Positions 47,271 to 57,713 of a DNA stretch of 64,000 nt are shown in pieces. Position 1 is the stretch's first letter. The number at the start of each line of letters is the position of its first letter. Source of the stretch: Microplitis mediator (Eukaryota > Arthropoda > Insecta > Hymenoptera > Braconidae); NCBI RefSeq assembly GCF_029852145.1, contig NC_079977.1, forward strand, positions 2,976,001 through 3,040,000, written 5' to 3'. A program made the translations under genes and the position numbers. The notes under the pieces were generated by a model that was not told the DNA's origin, did not search any database, and saw nothing but the letters and a program-made list of their open reading frames with translations.

Positions 47271-47284
47271 GCGCCATCTAGTGG
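47271..47284 (-). promoter_or_regulatory. CTCF-like core motif in repeat
   Basis: The minus strand reads CCACTAGATGGCGC, identical to 27993-28006, in the same repeat context. Confidence 0.4.
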
Positions 47285-47409
47285 CGAGCACTGAACTACT
47301 TCCGGTGATGCCTAGCACTGATGACTCTCCCCTCCTCCATATCTATCTTTTCTCGTGAAATTGTATTTCCTTCAAATAAAAACATGTTTGCTACAAAAAA
47401 TTAACGCAT

Positions 47410-47555
47410 TTTGCTTTAAAAAAATTTTGATTCAAGATAAACATTTCAAGATAATTTTCTTGGTGCAGAAAAATTTTGATTTTCCGAATCGATAAAAAAA
47501 ATTTATTGAATAAAGAATATTGTTCTTGACTCAAATTAACTGTTTTTTGTGTTGC
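47410..47555. repeat. TTGATTCAAG repeat fragment
   Basis: Contains TTGATTCAAGATAAAC, TTTCAAGATAATTTTC and TTGACTCAAATTAACTG. A relative of 39380-39500 and 25681-25905, with decayed ends. Confidence 0.5.
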
Positions 47556-47776
47556 AATGAAAATTAAAATTAAAACATTAATTGTCCTGAAATACAGTAC
47601 TTATTTAATAGCAAAGCTCTCACTACTTCAAAGTCTTTACAAGCCCAGTAATCAGAGTCGTGACTACCGTTCTTCGCACGATAGTGTCTGTTGTTGTTGC
47701 TGTTGTCTATAAGGAGCTCTGTACTATGCACTCTGCACTCTAATGCACTGAATAGAGTACAGAATAAAAGATATTT

Positions 47777-47883
47777 TGTTATAGACGAGAGACTTGAACC
47801 TACGATTAACACTATCAAGTAAGATCACAGGTTAGTTGGGGTCGATACTCGTTTAACGCTTTACCATTAGGTTATCCCGCCTT
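47777..47883 (-). repeat. tRNA-like sequence
   Basis: The minus strand shows an A-box-like GATAACCTAATGGTAAAGCG and, about 60 bases on, a B-box-like GTAGGTTCAAGTCTC. The spacing and lack of a paired acceptor stem argue against a working tRNA; a tRNA-derived repeat is likelier. Confidence 0.35.
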
Positions 47884-49052
47884 CATTCAAATACTTCCGC
47901 AATAGTCTCATCAACTATTCAACTCCCATTTTTTTACTTTACTTTATTTTAGTTGCTCTATTTTATTTTTAAGAAGGGAAGCAAAGGAGAGCTCGGAAAA
48001 AAATCATGATTTTTTTTCTGTGTACCCACATAATTATTTTATGTTACTAAAAAAAAATATGAGGCAAAATGGGTGAAAAAAAAAATTAAACATGAATAAA
48101 TTGTCAGCAATTTATTTTTCTGTCTTAAATATTCAGGAGATAAAAAAAATTACGTGGCCCATTTTGCCCCCTTTGTATTTTAAATAAAAATTTTGGGCTC
48201 GTTTTACTCCAGGTGTAAATTTTGCCCCTTTTTTCTACGAAAATTTATCCTGCCAATAAATATCGGAACCGCGAAATTTGAATTTTGCCGCGAAAACAGC
48301 CGACGCGCGAATATTTAAAAAAAAAAAGTAAAGCGTTATTCAATTTATTGAAATAAAAATTTGACGTTGGCCGTTTATAAGTTGTCTTTGGCAAATAACA
48401 AGATGATATATGGTCCAAATTCACGTGGGATAGTCGGATGAACGTTGAGATATGTCAGAAAGAACGAAGGATCTTGACGTGGCGACGTCCTGCCAAGTAG
48501 AACGTCTGCAGAAAGAGGTAAATAACAAAACTAGGAAAAATAAGTTTATATATTTATATATGAAGGTATGTATGTATGGATGGATAGATAAAAGAAAACG
48601 AGTTAGTGCGTCTGTCTAGACACTGAGAGACTTATACATCAGACTTCTCTTTAAAGTTGTATGTTTCTAGTTCTAGCCTAGCCTAGTCACTGTCTTTCTC
48701 AGCTTCTTTCTCTCTTACTCGCTCACTTAGTTGCATTAGCGTCAATCTTGACAGCCTCACGCTTAGCTCAAGAAAAGAGAGCCTGAGAATAGAGCTTTAT
48801 ATATATATGTATCTATACATTCTCTTAAAGTCATTCTCAGTGCTCCCACGAAGAAAATAAAATCTTAGTATCGATTTATCGTGATATTCGCATCGACATT
48901 TAGCTTTTTGAATTTGCCAACCATCTGTCTGTTAAATTCGTTTCAACAATATTTTAAAATGTATGCAGATAAAAAGGATTTCTTGATGCAAAAAATTTTT
49001 ACCCACCCTAAGAAAATTTTTACTTGCCCTGAGAAATTTTTTCTAGCCCTAA
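47884..49052. other. Intergenic DNA
   Basis: 48050-48250 has GGCAAAATGGGTG and CATTTTGCCCCC phrases like the 8579 and 23266 repeats. No exon seen. Confidence 0.4.
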
Positions 49053-49790
49053 GAAAATTTTATGATACTAAAGTGACGTCTAATAATTTTTGAATTTTTT
49101 TAGAAATGATAAATTACAAAAAAAAAACATTTTAAAAAATTACACTTATAGTTTTTTAAATTTTCTACTTGTGCATTTTTTAGTTTTTTTTTTTTTATTT
49201 TTATTCCTACTTTTATCTGCGTTAATTATAAAATTATGATACTGAAGTGAGTTGACGTCAAATAATTTTTGAATTTTTTTAGAAATTACAAATTACAAAA
49301 AAAAATATTTTTAAAAATTGCACTTATAGTTTTTTAAATTTTCTACATGTGCATATTTTTAGTTTTTTTTTTTTTTTTTTTTTATTCCTACTTTTATCTG
49401 CGTTAATTATAAAATTATGATATTGAAGTGAGTTGACGTCTAACAATTTTTGAATTTTTTTAGAAATGATAAATTACAAAAAAAAAATATTTGAAAAAAT
49501 TGCACTTATAGTTTTTTTAATTTTCTACATGTGCATTTTTTTAGTTTTTTTTTTTTTAATTTTTATTCCTACTTTTATCTGCGTTAATTATAAAATTATG
49601 ATACTCAGCAAACGTCAAATAATTTTTGAATTTTTTTAGAAATGATAAATTACAAAAAAAAAATATTTAAAAAAATTGCACTTATAGTTTTTTTAATTTT
49701 CTACATGTGCAATTTTTTAATTTTTTTTTTTTTTGTAATTGAATTAAAAAAAAAATCCGAAAATTGCTAATTGTCTGTAAGCTGCAGCAT
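49053..49790 (+). repeat. Tandem array of MITE-derived ~180-bp units
   Basis: Four units starting near 49053, 49230, 49413 and 49596. Each has ATGATACTGAAGTGAGTTGA, TTTTTGAATTTTTTTAGAAA, TTGCACTTATAGTTTT, TTTCTACATGTGCA and TTATCTGCGTTAATTATAAA. The opening resembles the TIR of the 299-709 MITE, and the last unit closes with a decayed inverse end. Confidence 0.75.
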
Positions 49791-49866
49791 AAATTTGATT
49801 TCACGTTATAGTGGAAAATTTTTCTTGCGTTTCAAAATTTCATATTTTTAATATATTTATTTACAG

Positions 49867-52371
49867 GCACTAGAGTGTCTTGAAAAATTCCCAAACAAAG
49901 TTACGGACCTTAACAATATTATCGAGATTTATGCCCCGCCTTCTGTTAAAAATGGCAACATCGATGATACGATCAATAAATTCCCTGGATCAATATCATC
50001 AATTAATGAGGATGACAACGAATCTCCAGATGAAAGTAAAATTTGATTTTTTTTCTAATTTCGAGATCAACTCATTAATATTTTTCCAGTTCCAGTGAAA
50101 TTAGACAAATCCCAATTTGACTTGCGGTCATTAACGAGTTACTACACATTAACGACTTACAACGATCGCGGATTCACCCGCAATGGGACTGGAGTAGGAG
50201 GGGGAGGAGTCTGCAAACGTCGTTATTACAGAGTTCGTGGACCTCACCATCTACGTACACTTAATCGCCGTCGACCGGCAGCACTAGGTCAACTGATTGG
50301 CTTTATCGCCAGCAAATTAGCAGTATGCACTAAGAATATTATAATTACGCCTTCCTCTTACATCGTCGAACGTATTATCTCAACGCTATTTCGCAGGTTA
50401 TACCATCATTTTTATTTTCCTCTCCTTCTTTTCCCTCCCATCTCTTTTTCCTTTACCTCTACCTCTATCTCAGCCTCGACTCCTTTCACTTAATTACTCA
50501 TGATTAAACACAACAAAATTAAGAGCACATCTCGTTTAATTCATCTCATACTTTCTCTAACGTTAATTCTTCCCAAACAAACCCAACAAAGGAATAATGT
50601 TGTATAATAAATAAAATAAATTAAAAACAGACGTGAATTAAAAAACGCTCAATGTGGACCTTGTGCCGACTGGAGCAGTTCACTTTCAGCTTGCGCAACA
50701 ACTTTAAAAGATGATACAACAACTGTTGGTAGATTTATCAGTGTCATCAGACCCGCTGCAGTCCAACTAATCACAGATACCACTATCGTAAGCTCTATTG
50801 CCTTAATTCCGGCTCTACTTAGACTACAGCAACATCATTATCATTTTCATCGGCAATGATAACTAATTTATTCACAGCTGAAACGGTGGCTTCAATCCCT
50901 GGCTACGAAAAATATAACCTCTGTGGAACTCGCGAATGCGACTCGCAATACCGAAACCATCGATTGCTGGGCGTATGAATTGTTTTTTCATCTGAAACAT
51001 CTACAAGTGAATCGCGCACGTGAAAAAGTAATTTTTACCCCAAAAAATCACGAAAAAATATATAAATATGATCATATATATGAAAAATTATATGATGCCT
51101 AATTATGTATGATAATTTGTGATCATGTGTAATCGAGTATTAATTTATACGCTGTCATATATGATTATATGTGATCAGGTGTAAATTTATACGTTACCAT
51201 ATATGATATCAGAGAAATCATTTGTAATAGTCTCTGATCAGGTTTGAATTTATGTGTCATATATGATCATATATGAACAGGTGTAATTTTATATGTGATC
51301 ATATATGGAATCAGGTGAATCAGTTATGATAGTCTCTGATCAGGTTTGGTTTCATATATGTCATATATGATCATATGTGATCAGGTGTAAATTTATATGT
51401 GATCATATATGATATTAGATAAATCATTTATGATAGTATCTGATCAGGTTTGAATTTATATATGATCATATATGATCAGGTGTAAATTTATGTGATCATA
51501 TATGATATTAGATTAATCATTTATAATAGTATCTGATCAGGTTTGAATTTATATGTCATATATGATCAGGTGTAAATTTATACGTGATCATATATGATAT
51601 CTGATCAGGTGTAAATTTAAATATGATCATTTATGATAGTCGATACAATCAGTTTTGATAGTATCTGATCAAGTTTAGTTTTATATATGTCATATGTGAT
51701 CATATGTGATCAGGTAGAAATTTTTACATGATCATATATGATATCAGATAAATCATTTATCATAGTCGCTGATTAGGTTTGAATTTATGTGTCATATATG
51801 ATTATATATGATCAGATGTAAATTTATATGTGATCATATATGATATCAGATGAATCAATTATGATAATCTCTGATCAGGTTTAATTGTATATATGTCATA
51901 TATGACCATATGTAATCAGGTATAAATTTATGTGATCATATTGCATCATATATGATATCAGATACAATCATTTATGATCGTCTTTGATCAGGTGTAAATT
52001 TATAGGTGACCATATTGGGTCATATATATCATATATGATCATTTCTGATCAGGTGTAAATTTATGTGATCACATTGAGTCATATATATCATATATGATCA
52101 TTTCTGATCAGGTTTAAATTTATACATGGTAATACTTAATCATATATGGTCATATATAATCATATTTCAGTATTTTTTTCCAAAAACTCACAATCTCTTA
52201 AAAGATACTAAAAAATATAAAAATTTTTTACAGATCGCAGACTCCGGAATGACCGACGACGTTACACATTTGAATTTATGGCACCGCATGGTACAACTGC
52301 GCGACAATTATATAATTTTATACGAAATCCTGTACGCGGATCCTAAAATTCGCGGTATCCAAAAAAGTTAA
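49867..52371 (+). CDS. Unrecognised spliced gene, probable secreted six-cysteine glycoprotein (5' partial)
   Basis: Five exons join in phase: 49867-50035 (ends phase 1), 50090-50396 (phase 2), 50631-50787 (phase 0), 50878-51027 (phase 0), 52234-52371 (stop TAA). All introns are GT-AG. 306 residues are visible; the start and probably a signal peptide lie in an unfound upstream exon. In the first exon only this frame is open. Features by residue of the visible part: an acidic stretch near 47-56 (NEDDNESPDE), a Gly run and basic CKRRYYRVRG near 92-107, six cysteines (98, 136, 167, 170, 180, 241) including a CGPC motif at 167-170, and three N-glycosylation sequons (NGT 88, NIT 223, NAT 231). No transmembrane segment. 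An even number of cysteines plus sequons suggests extracellular location (inference). CGPC resembles a thioredoxin-type active site, but the surrounding fold does not look like thioredoxin. I do not recognise the family. Confidence 0.75.
51040..52185. repeat. TATGATCATATA word array inside intron 4
   Basis: Fills almost all of the 1206-nt intron between exons 4 and 5. More than 30 both-strand variants of ATATGATCATATATGATCAG occur, with a loose ~90-110-bp higher period (CTGATCAGGTGTAAATTTAT, ATCATTTATGATAGTC). The outer ends resemble CACGAAAAAATA on the left and TATTTTTTTCC on the right. Confidence 0.8.
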
Positions 52372-52477
52372 TTTTTCGCGGTTTTTTATTATTATCTTTA
52401 CTTTTTATAAATTTTATACGTACATGCCCATGTTTATGTACATTTTTTTGTTATAACCGATTTATTTATATTAAAGC

Positions 52478-52483
52478 AATAAA
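52478..52483 (+). terminator. Polyadenylation signal of the unrecognised gene
   Basis: AATAAA about 107 bases after the stop codon; a second AATAAA follows near 52495. Confidence 0.5.
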
Positions 52484-52499
52484 TTATCAGTGAGAATAA

Positions 52500-53149
52500 A
52501 ATCCATTAAATCTAGACGTTTTTATTTCGTAAGATCTAAAGCGTAGTAAGACCAGCCTTTGTTACTAACATTTATAAAAGTTTGATCTACTAGTTGTGTT
52601 GGCTGGATTTTATTCTCAAAGTTGCTATTACAACATACTCTTACGGACTTATATACATATATATATATATATACATAGATATAGATACATAAACACCTAT
52701 TGCGTTTTATTAAGACAAAGAAACTCTTTCGGTTTCTTTTATACTCCCTTGTAATAAATACAAAACGTACATCAATCTTCGACATTAACGAATCGCGTTA
52801 TCTATAGAGCATTGATTTAAATTTCCGACACCACGACTGCTCGGAGTTACACGCGAGTATAATGAACAACACATTACATTTAATGACTTATACTTGTGTT
52901 GTGTTCTGTTGTGGGCCGTAGTAATGGAAGACTTGCGTAAAAGATCGATAAACAACGGCATCCATCATTCGATGCAATGATTCATTTATTATTTAATATA
53001 TATAAATATATTGTTGACGTAATTTTTGTTTTGACCATCACGTCCTGAGATTCATTGTCATTGCAACAATAAGTCGTTGGCTAAAAATATTTTTTTGCTA
53101 CGGTAATTTAAGTGTAGACTTTTAGCAGAATTCAAAATCATGTTTTCAA
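52500..53149. other. Intergenic DNA
   Basis: (TA)n near 52655-52675. No exon recognised. Confidence 0.4.
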
Positions 53150-54075
53150 AAATATGTGTTTTTGGTAGAGATAAAAATGAAGTAATTGAAAGGGAATTTT
53201 ATTTCCTGTAATTTTTGATGCAGTGGAAATTTTTTGGACCGATAGTTTGGGCGGCAGAATCGTTTGAATTCAAAATTTGCGCAGAAGTAAAATTGATCTT
53301 GTAAATGGCGGTAATTTTTGAACGATTGGTTTTAGAAAATTTTTGTATAGATACTTAAAGTGAAGGGGGTGAATTTCACTGAATTTATGATCACAGGAAA
53401 TGGGAATTGAATTTAATTTTATAGTTCATTAGAATGACGTATGAATTTAAACCGAGGCCGGGATTCGAACCCGAGTTCCTCCAAGTACCGGACCTGTGTT
53501 TTTTGTATTTTGTCGCACAGCGTCGTCACAGGAAATGGATAAATTTTAATTTGAGTTCTTGAATCGATTGTTTGTTTAAACGACTAGATCATTTTTTTGA
53601 ACTGAATTATTTTACTATCTTAAAATGGCACTATCTACTAAACTATTGGTCCTATAGTAATTTTTGTAGAGAACAAAATTGCAGGGAATTAAATTTCCTA
53701 TCATTTTTGATGCAATGAAAAATTTTTGGACCGATAGTTGGGGCGGCAGAGTCGTTTGAATACAAATTTCGCGCAGAAGTAAAATTGATCTTTTAAATGG
53801 CGGTAATTTTTGAACGATTGATTTTAGGCAATTTTTTGTAGATACTTAAATTCATGGGGGTAAAGTTTACTGTTACTTATGATTACAGGAAATAGATAAA
53901 TTTTAATTCGAGTTCTTGAATCGATTGTTTGTTTAAACAAATAGATCATTTTTTTGAACTGGATTATTTTACTGTCTTTAAATGGCACTATCTACTAAAC
54001 TATTGGTTCTACAATAATTTTTATAAGGAACAAAATTGTAGGAAATTAAATTTCCTACAACTTTGATGGAAGTAA
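53150..54075 (+). repeat. Two-unit duplication (~450 bp) with palindromic module
   Basis: Unit 1 (from about 53150) and unit 2 (from about 53650) share TTTTTGGACCGATAGTT, GGCGGCAGA, CGCAGAAGTAAAATTGATCT, GGCGGTAATTTTTGAACGAT, AATGGATAAATTTTAATT-like and TTGTTTGTTTAAAC phrases. Each unit contains a form of the TAGGAAATTAAATTTCCTA palindrome; the best is at 54040-54060. Confidence 0.7.
53450..53505 (-). repeat. tRNA B-box-like sequence
   Basis: The minus strand reads ACTCGGGTTCGAATCCCGG, an excellent B box, preceded by GGTCCGGTACTTGGAG. It is an insertion in unit 1 of the duplication, since unit 2 lacks it. No A box at the right distance; probably a SINE tail. Confidence 0.45.
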
Positions 54076-54739
54076 AAATTACCGTAAAATCGATTGTTCA
54101 AAAGTTACGGTCAATTGATCAATTAATTTTCTTCAAAATTCGTATTTTTATAAGGAGTAATAAAAGTCGATTTTTTTTTCTTTGCATAAAAGTAAATTTT
54201 TTGTAAAAAAAACAATAGCTGGCATTTACTCCCACGCAATAAATTTTTCCGAGTACTTATAATATTATTCAAAGTTATAAAATTTATCATTGCGGTTGTA
54301 GGTATACAGTAGCCGGAGTATATTGCAGTGGTTAGTGTTTATTGTGTATGGTATTAGTGGTGGTAGATTGTACTTTGTAGTATAGTATTTTATTAAAGTA
54401 TCAACTCTAAGTCGTGGTGGAACAATATACCATGAGAAAGTCAATGTTACCTTTGCACAAGAACCAACAACGTGGCTATGAAAGCCCACACACGACGACA
54501 TAATCGCTCAACGTTTACCTTGGCAATCTATTACACGTTTTCTTTATTGTCCTAAGGAGTAAGAAGTTAAATAAGTTAAATAACTAAGGAACAACATACC
54601 AACAGCACCGCAAAAAAAATATATATATATAATAAACATTAATTCGAAAATAATTTCATTGGTTTTTACTTTGTCTATACGCCAAAGTTTTCCCTTCCCC
54701 TTCCCGTGAATCTGTCACCCGAATAAATAAAATTTTGAT
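54076..54739. other. Intergenic DNA
   Basis: No exon recognised. Confidence 0.4.
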
Positions 54740-55450
54740 TTTTAAAAAAATTATTGTCAAAGAAAATTTTTGGGCATCAGTTTTCACAAATTTTGATTTG
54801 ACGTCATTTTGAAAAATAAAACCAGATTTCTAAAAATTTAGAGCAAAAATTTCTACTTGAAAAAAATAAAAATAATTTTCTCAATAATTTTGTGGAAATA
54901 ATTTTTGGGAATTTCAGTTTTCGAAAGTTTCAATTTGACGTCATTTCAAAAAATAAAACCAGATTTTAAAAAATTCATTAGAGCAAAAATTTCGACTTGA
55001 GAAAAAGGAAAATAATTTTCTCAAAAATTTTGTGGAATTTTTGGGAATTTCAGTTTTCAAAAGTTTCGATTTGACGTCATTTTAAAAAATTAAAAGACCA
55101 GAATTTAAAAAATTAATTAGAGCAAAAATTTCAACTTGAAAAGAAGAAAAATAATTTTCTCAAAAATTTTGTGGAATTTTAGTTTTCAAAAATTTCGATT
55201 TGAAGTTTTTTTTTTAAATTAAAGACCAGAATTTAAAAAATTTGTTGGAGCAAAAATTTCAATGTAAAAAAAAAAGAAAAATAATTTTCTCAAAAATTTT
55301 GTGGAAATAATTTGTGGGAATTTCAGTTTTCAAAAGTTTCGATTTGATGTTTTTTTTTTCAAATCAAAAACCCAGAATTTAAAAAATTTATTGGAGCAAA
55401 AATTTGAATTTGACAAAAAATTTTGTGAAATTTATTTCTGAGTCTTAAAA
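54740..55450 (+). repeat. Tandem array, ~120-140-bp unit
   Basis: Five units of AATAATTTTCTCAAAAATTT, TGTGGAA, GGGAATTTCAGTTTTC, AAAGTTTCGATTTGACGTC and AGAGCAAAAATTTC. No coding content. Confidence 0.75.
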
Positions 55451-56394
55451 ATTTTTTAAATAATTTTGAAAGTACAAAATGACAGTTTGACATCATAGTA
55501 ATAAAATGATATGGTACCGTATTTTTTCCGGCCCTCCCTAATGTATATTTGTATATTTATATAATAAACGAAATATTGTAATACAAAATAAAATCGAAAG
55601 ATTGATAGTATTAAGTGTGTAATAAAATTACTCTGTCGACACGACAAGGCGCCATTGCATCAGAAATAACCCAAGATACGATCCAAATACGTGTGCGATT
55701 GAAGATTGCGATGATCGAATGATAAATGCATTCTCGCGATTGTTGCGACGCGGCAATCCTCCATATACATTTAATTCAATACATATATTATATGCATACA
55801 AATATATGTATATATGACTGCATATATAGAAAAAAAATATTTTTAAGTGCGAGGATATAAATATGACCGCCCACAATCCGCGACAACATCGAGAGATCTC
55901 TGGGTCTCCTTCGTACGTCGTGATTGACGAGGCCGTACTCTCTGTATATACATACTTGTCGGTAAATAATACCCTACATTTTTATATGTTTTTAATTTTA
56001 TTTATTTTTTATTTTATGTACCAATATAAATATAAATATAAATTTTTTTCGAGAAAAGGAATTTCGAAATTAATATTTCGACACGATTATTTATTTATTT
56101 TTAAATATTTTAAATATTAAATACGGAACAATTGAAATGTCATCGAGTTTTTTTAGCAAATGATAAAATGTCTACGGCTTCAGGCAATAAATTCCGTGTT
56201 AACTTTTTTTAAAATTAAACCTTAATTTGCATAGTATTTATTGGCCTTAAGGCTGAGATACTAAAGAAAAAATTAAAATATTAAGTTTTATCATCCAACT
56301 TTGTATAGCGATATCTCATAAAATATGGGAGATAAATATGCATTAAATGCTCATTGGAAAGTATATTTTGTTTCCTACTTTAGTTCCGTTTAAG
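55451..56394. other. Intergenic DNA
   Basis: Holds a few short frames (55628-55876 minus, 55863-56120 plus) with low-complexity Tyr/Ile/Phe content. No exon supported. Confidence 0.4.
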
Positions 56395-57165
56395 AACGAT
56401 AAAATTTCAATTTTTGAAAAGTTGCCGCCATTTGAACCATCAGATTATTTTTGGAAAACTTCAAATGATCATATCTTCTAAACTATTGATCCCATGGAAT
56501 TTTTTATAGACATCAAAGTTGTAGAGAATTAAATTTCCTAAAAAAAAGTGTTGATGAATTTTTATGTAACTCCAATTATTCACGAGTTATAGTAATTGTA
56601 AAAATTTGGAATCTATTTTACAATTTTGATTATTCTTCCAAATTTCAAATAACTGCCAATATCTTCTAAGCTTCAAATCCTAGAATAATTTTTCATCAGA
56701 CTAAAGTTATAGGAAATTTAATTACCTATCCAGTGACTATAAATGATGCCTATTTATCTTCAATAATTACTGCGTAATCTCAATTTTTAAAAGTTGCCGC
56801 CATTTGAACCATTAGATAATTTTTCAAAAACTTCAAACGGTCATATCTTTTGATCTATTGATCCCACAAAATTTTTTACAGAAATCAAAGTGATAGAGAA
56901 TTAAATTTCCTAAAAAAAACTTTTGACAAATTTTTACGTAACTCCAATTCTTAAAAAGTTATCGAAATTTAAAAAATTTGGAATCTCTTTAACAATTTTG
57001 ATTATTTTTCCTAATTTTAAATAACTACCAATATCTTCTAAATTTTCAATCCTAGAATAATTTTCCATCAGACCAAAATTACAGGAAATCAAATTCCCTT
57101 TCCAATGACCATATATGATGTCTATTTATCTTCAATAATTACCGCGTAATCTCAATTTAAAAAAA
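56395..57165 (+). repeat. Two-unit duplication (~375 bp) with palindromic modules
   Basis: Units begin near 56400 and 56775 and share AAAGTTGCCGCCATTTGAAC, TGATCATATCTTCTAA/GGTCATATCTTTTGAT, CTATTGATCCCA, AGAGAATTAAATTTCCTAAA, CCAATATCTTCTAA, ATCCTAGAATAATTTT and TTATCTTCAATAATTAC. Each unit carries two variants of the AGGAAATTWAATTTCCT palindrome. Confidence 0.75.
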
Positions 57166-57713
57166 AAAACAAAATTTTGAATCAATAAAATAAATAATAC
57201 TTTTGCCAAGGCCTCTATCGATAATAATTTAAAAAATCTCATCTCAAACATTGTATTACACAATTGACGATTTAAATCGAAAGTTATATTCATGACACAC
57301 TAAACTCAAGAATATAATAAACAAAGTCAAGAGTGAAAGTATATACATATATATTTTTATTACATATACACATATGTACACTACATAACTATATAACAAT
57401 AAATATATACATATATAATAATAAGTACGATATTACAACATAGATTTTAGCGAGTGTCGAATTCCTGTCACGACATAAACATTTATTACTTTGTTTTGTC
57501 CATCTTAAATATATTTTTTAAAATTCCCTCTTAACAATTCTTCGCCATCTTTCTACGCCTATTACCCTCCTAATTGCTCAATACACTAAATAAACAAATT
57601 TCGACCTGAAATCGACTAACAATAAACGAGTTCCGTGGCCATGACTGACCTAACCTAATATCGACTTTCTTCTTCCTCGCTTCAATTTAAAAGAAAAAAA
57701 ACGATTTTTTATT
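57166..57713. other. Intergenic DNA
   Basis: (TA)n near 57335-57420; no exon. Confidence 0.4.

Larger units (their letters stand above)
45230..47400 (+). repeat. Dispersed duplicated segment, copy 2
   Basis: Counterpart of 26600-28080, longer because of an insertion at 45372-46051 and extra sequence near 46710-46985. It ends with the same GGGACATCGCAAAAGGCTGG and GCCTAGCACTGATGACT blocks. Confidence 0.65.

Noticed and set aside
47777..47883. Functional tRNA gene
   Set aside because: A- and B-box-like parts are present but there is no acceptor stem and the anticodon arm cannot be drawn.
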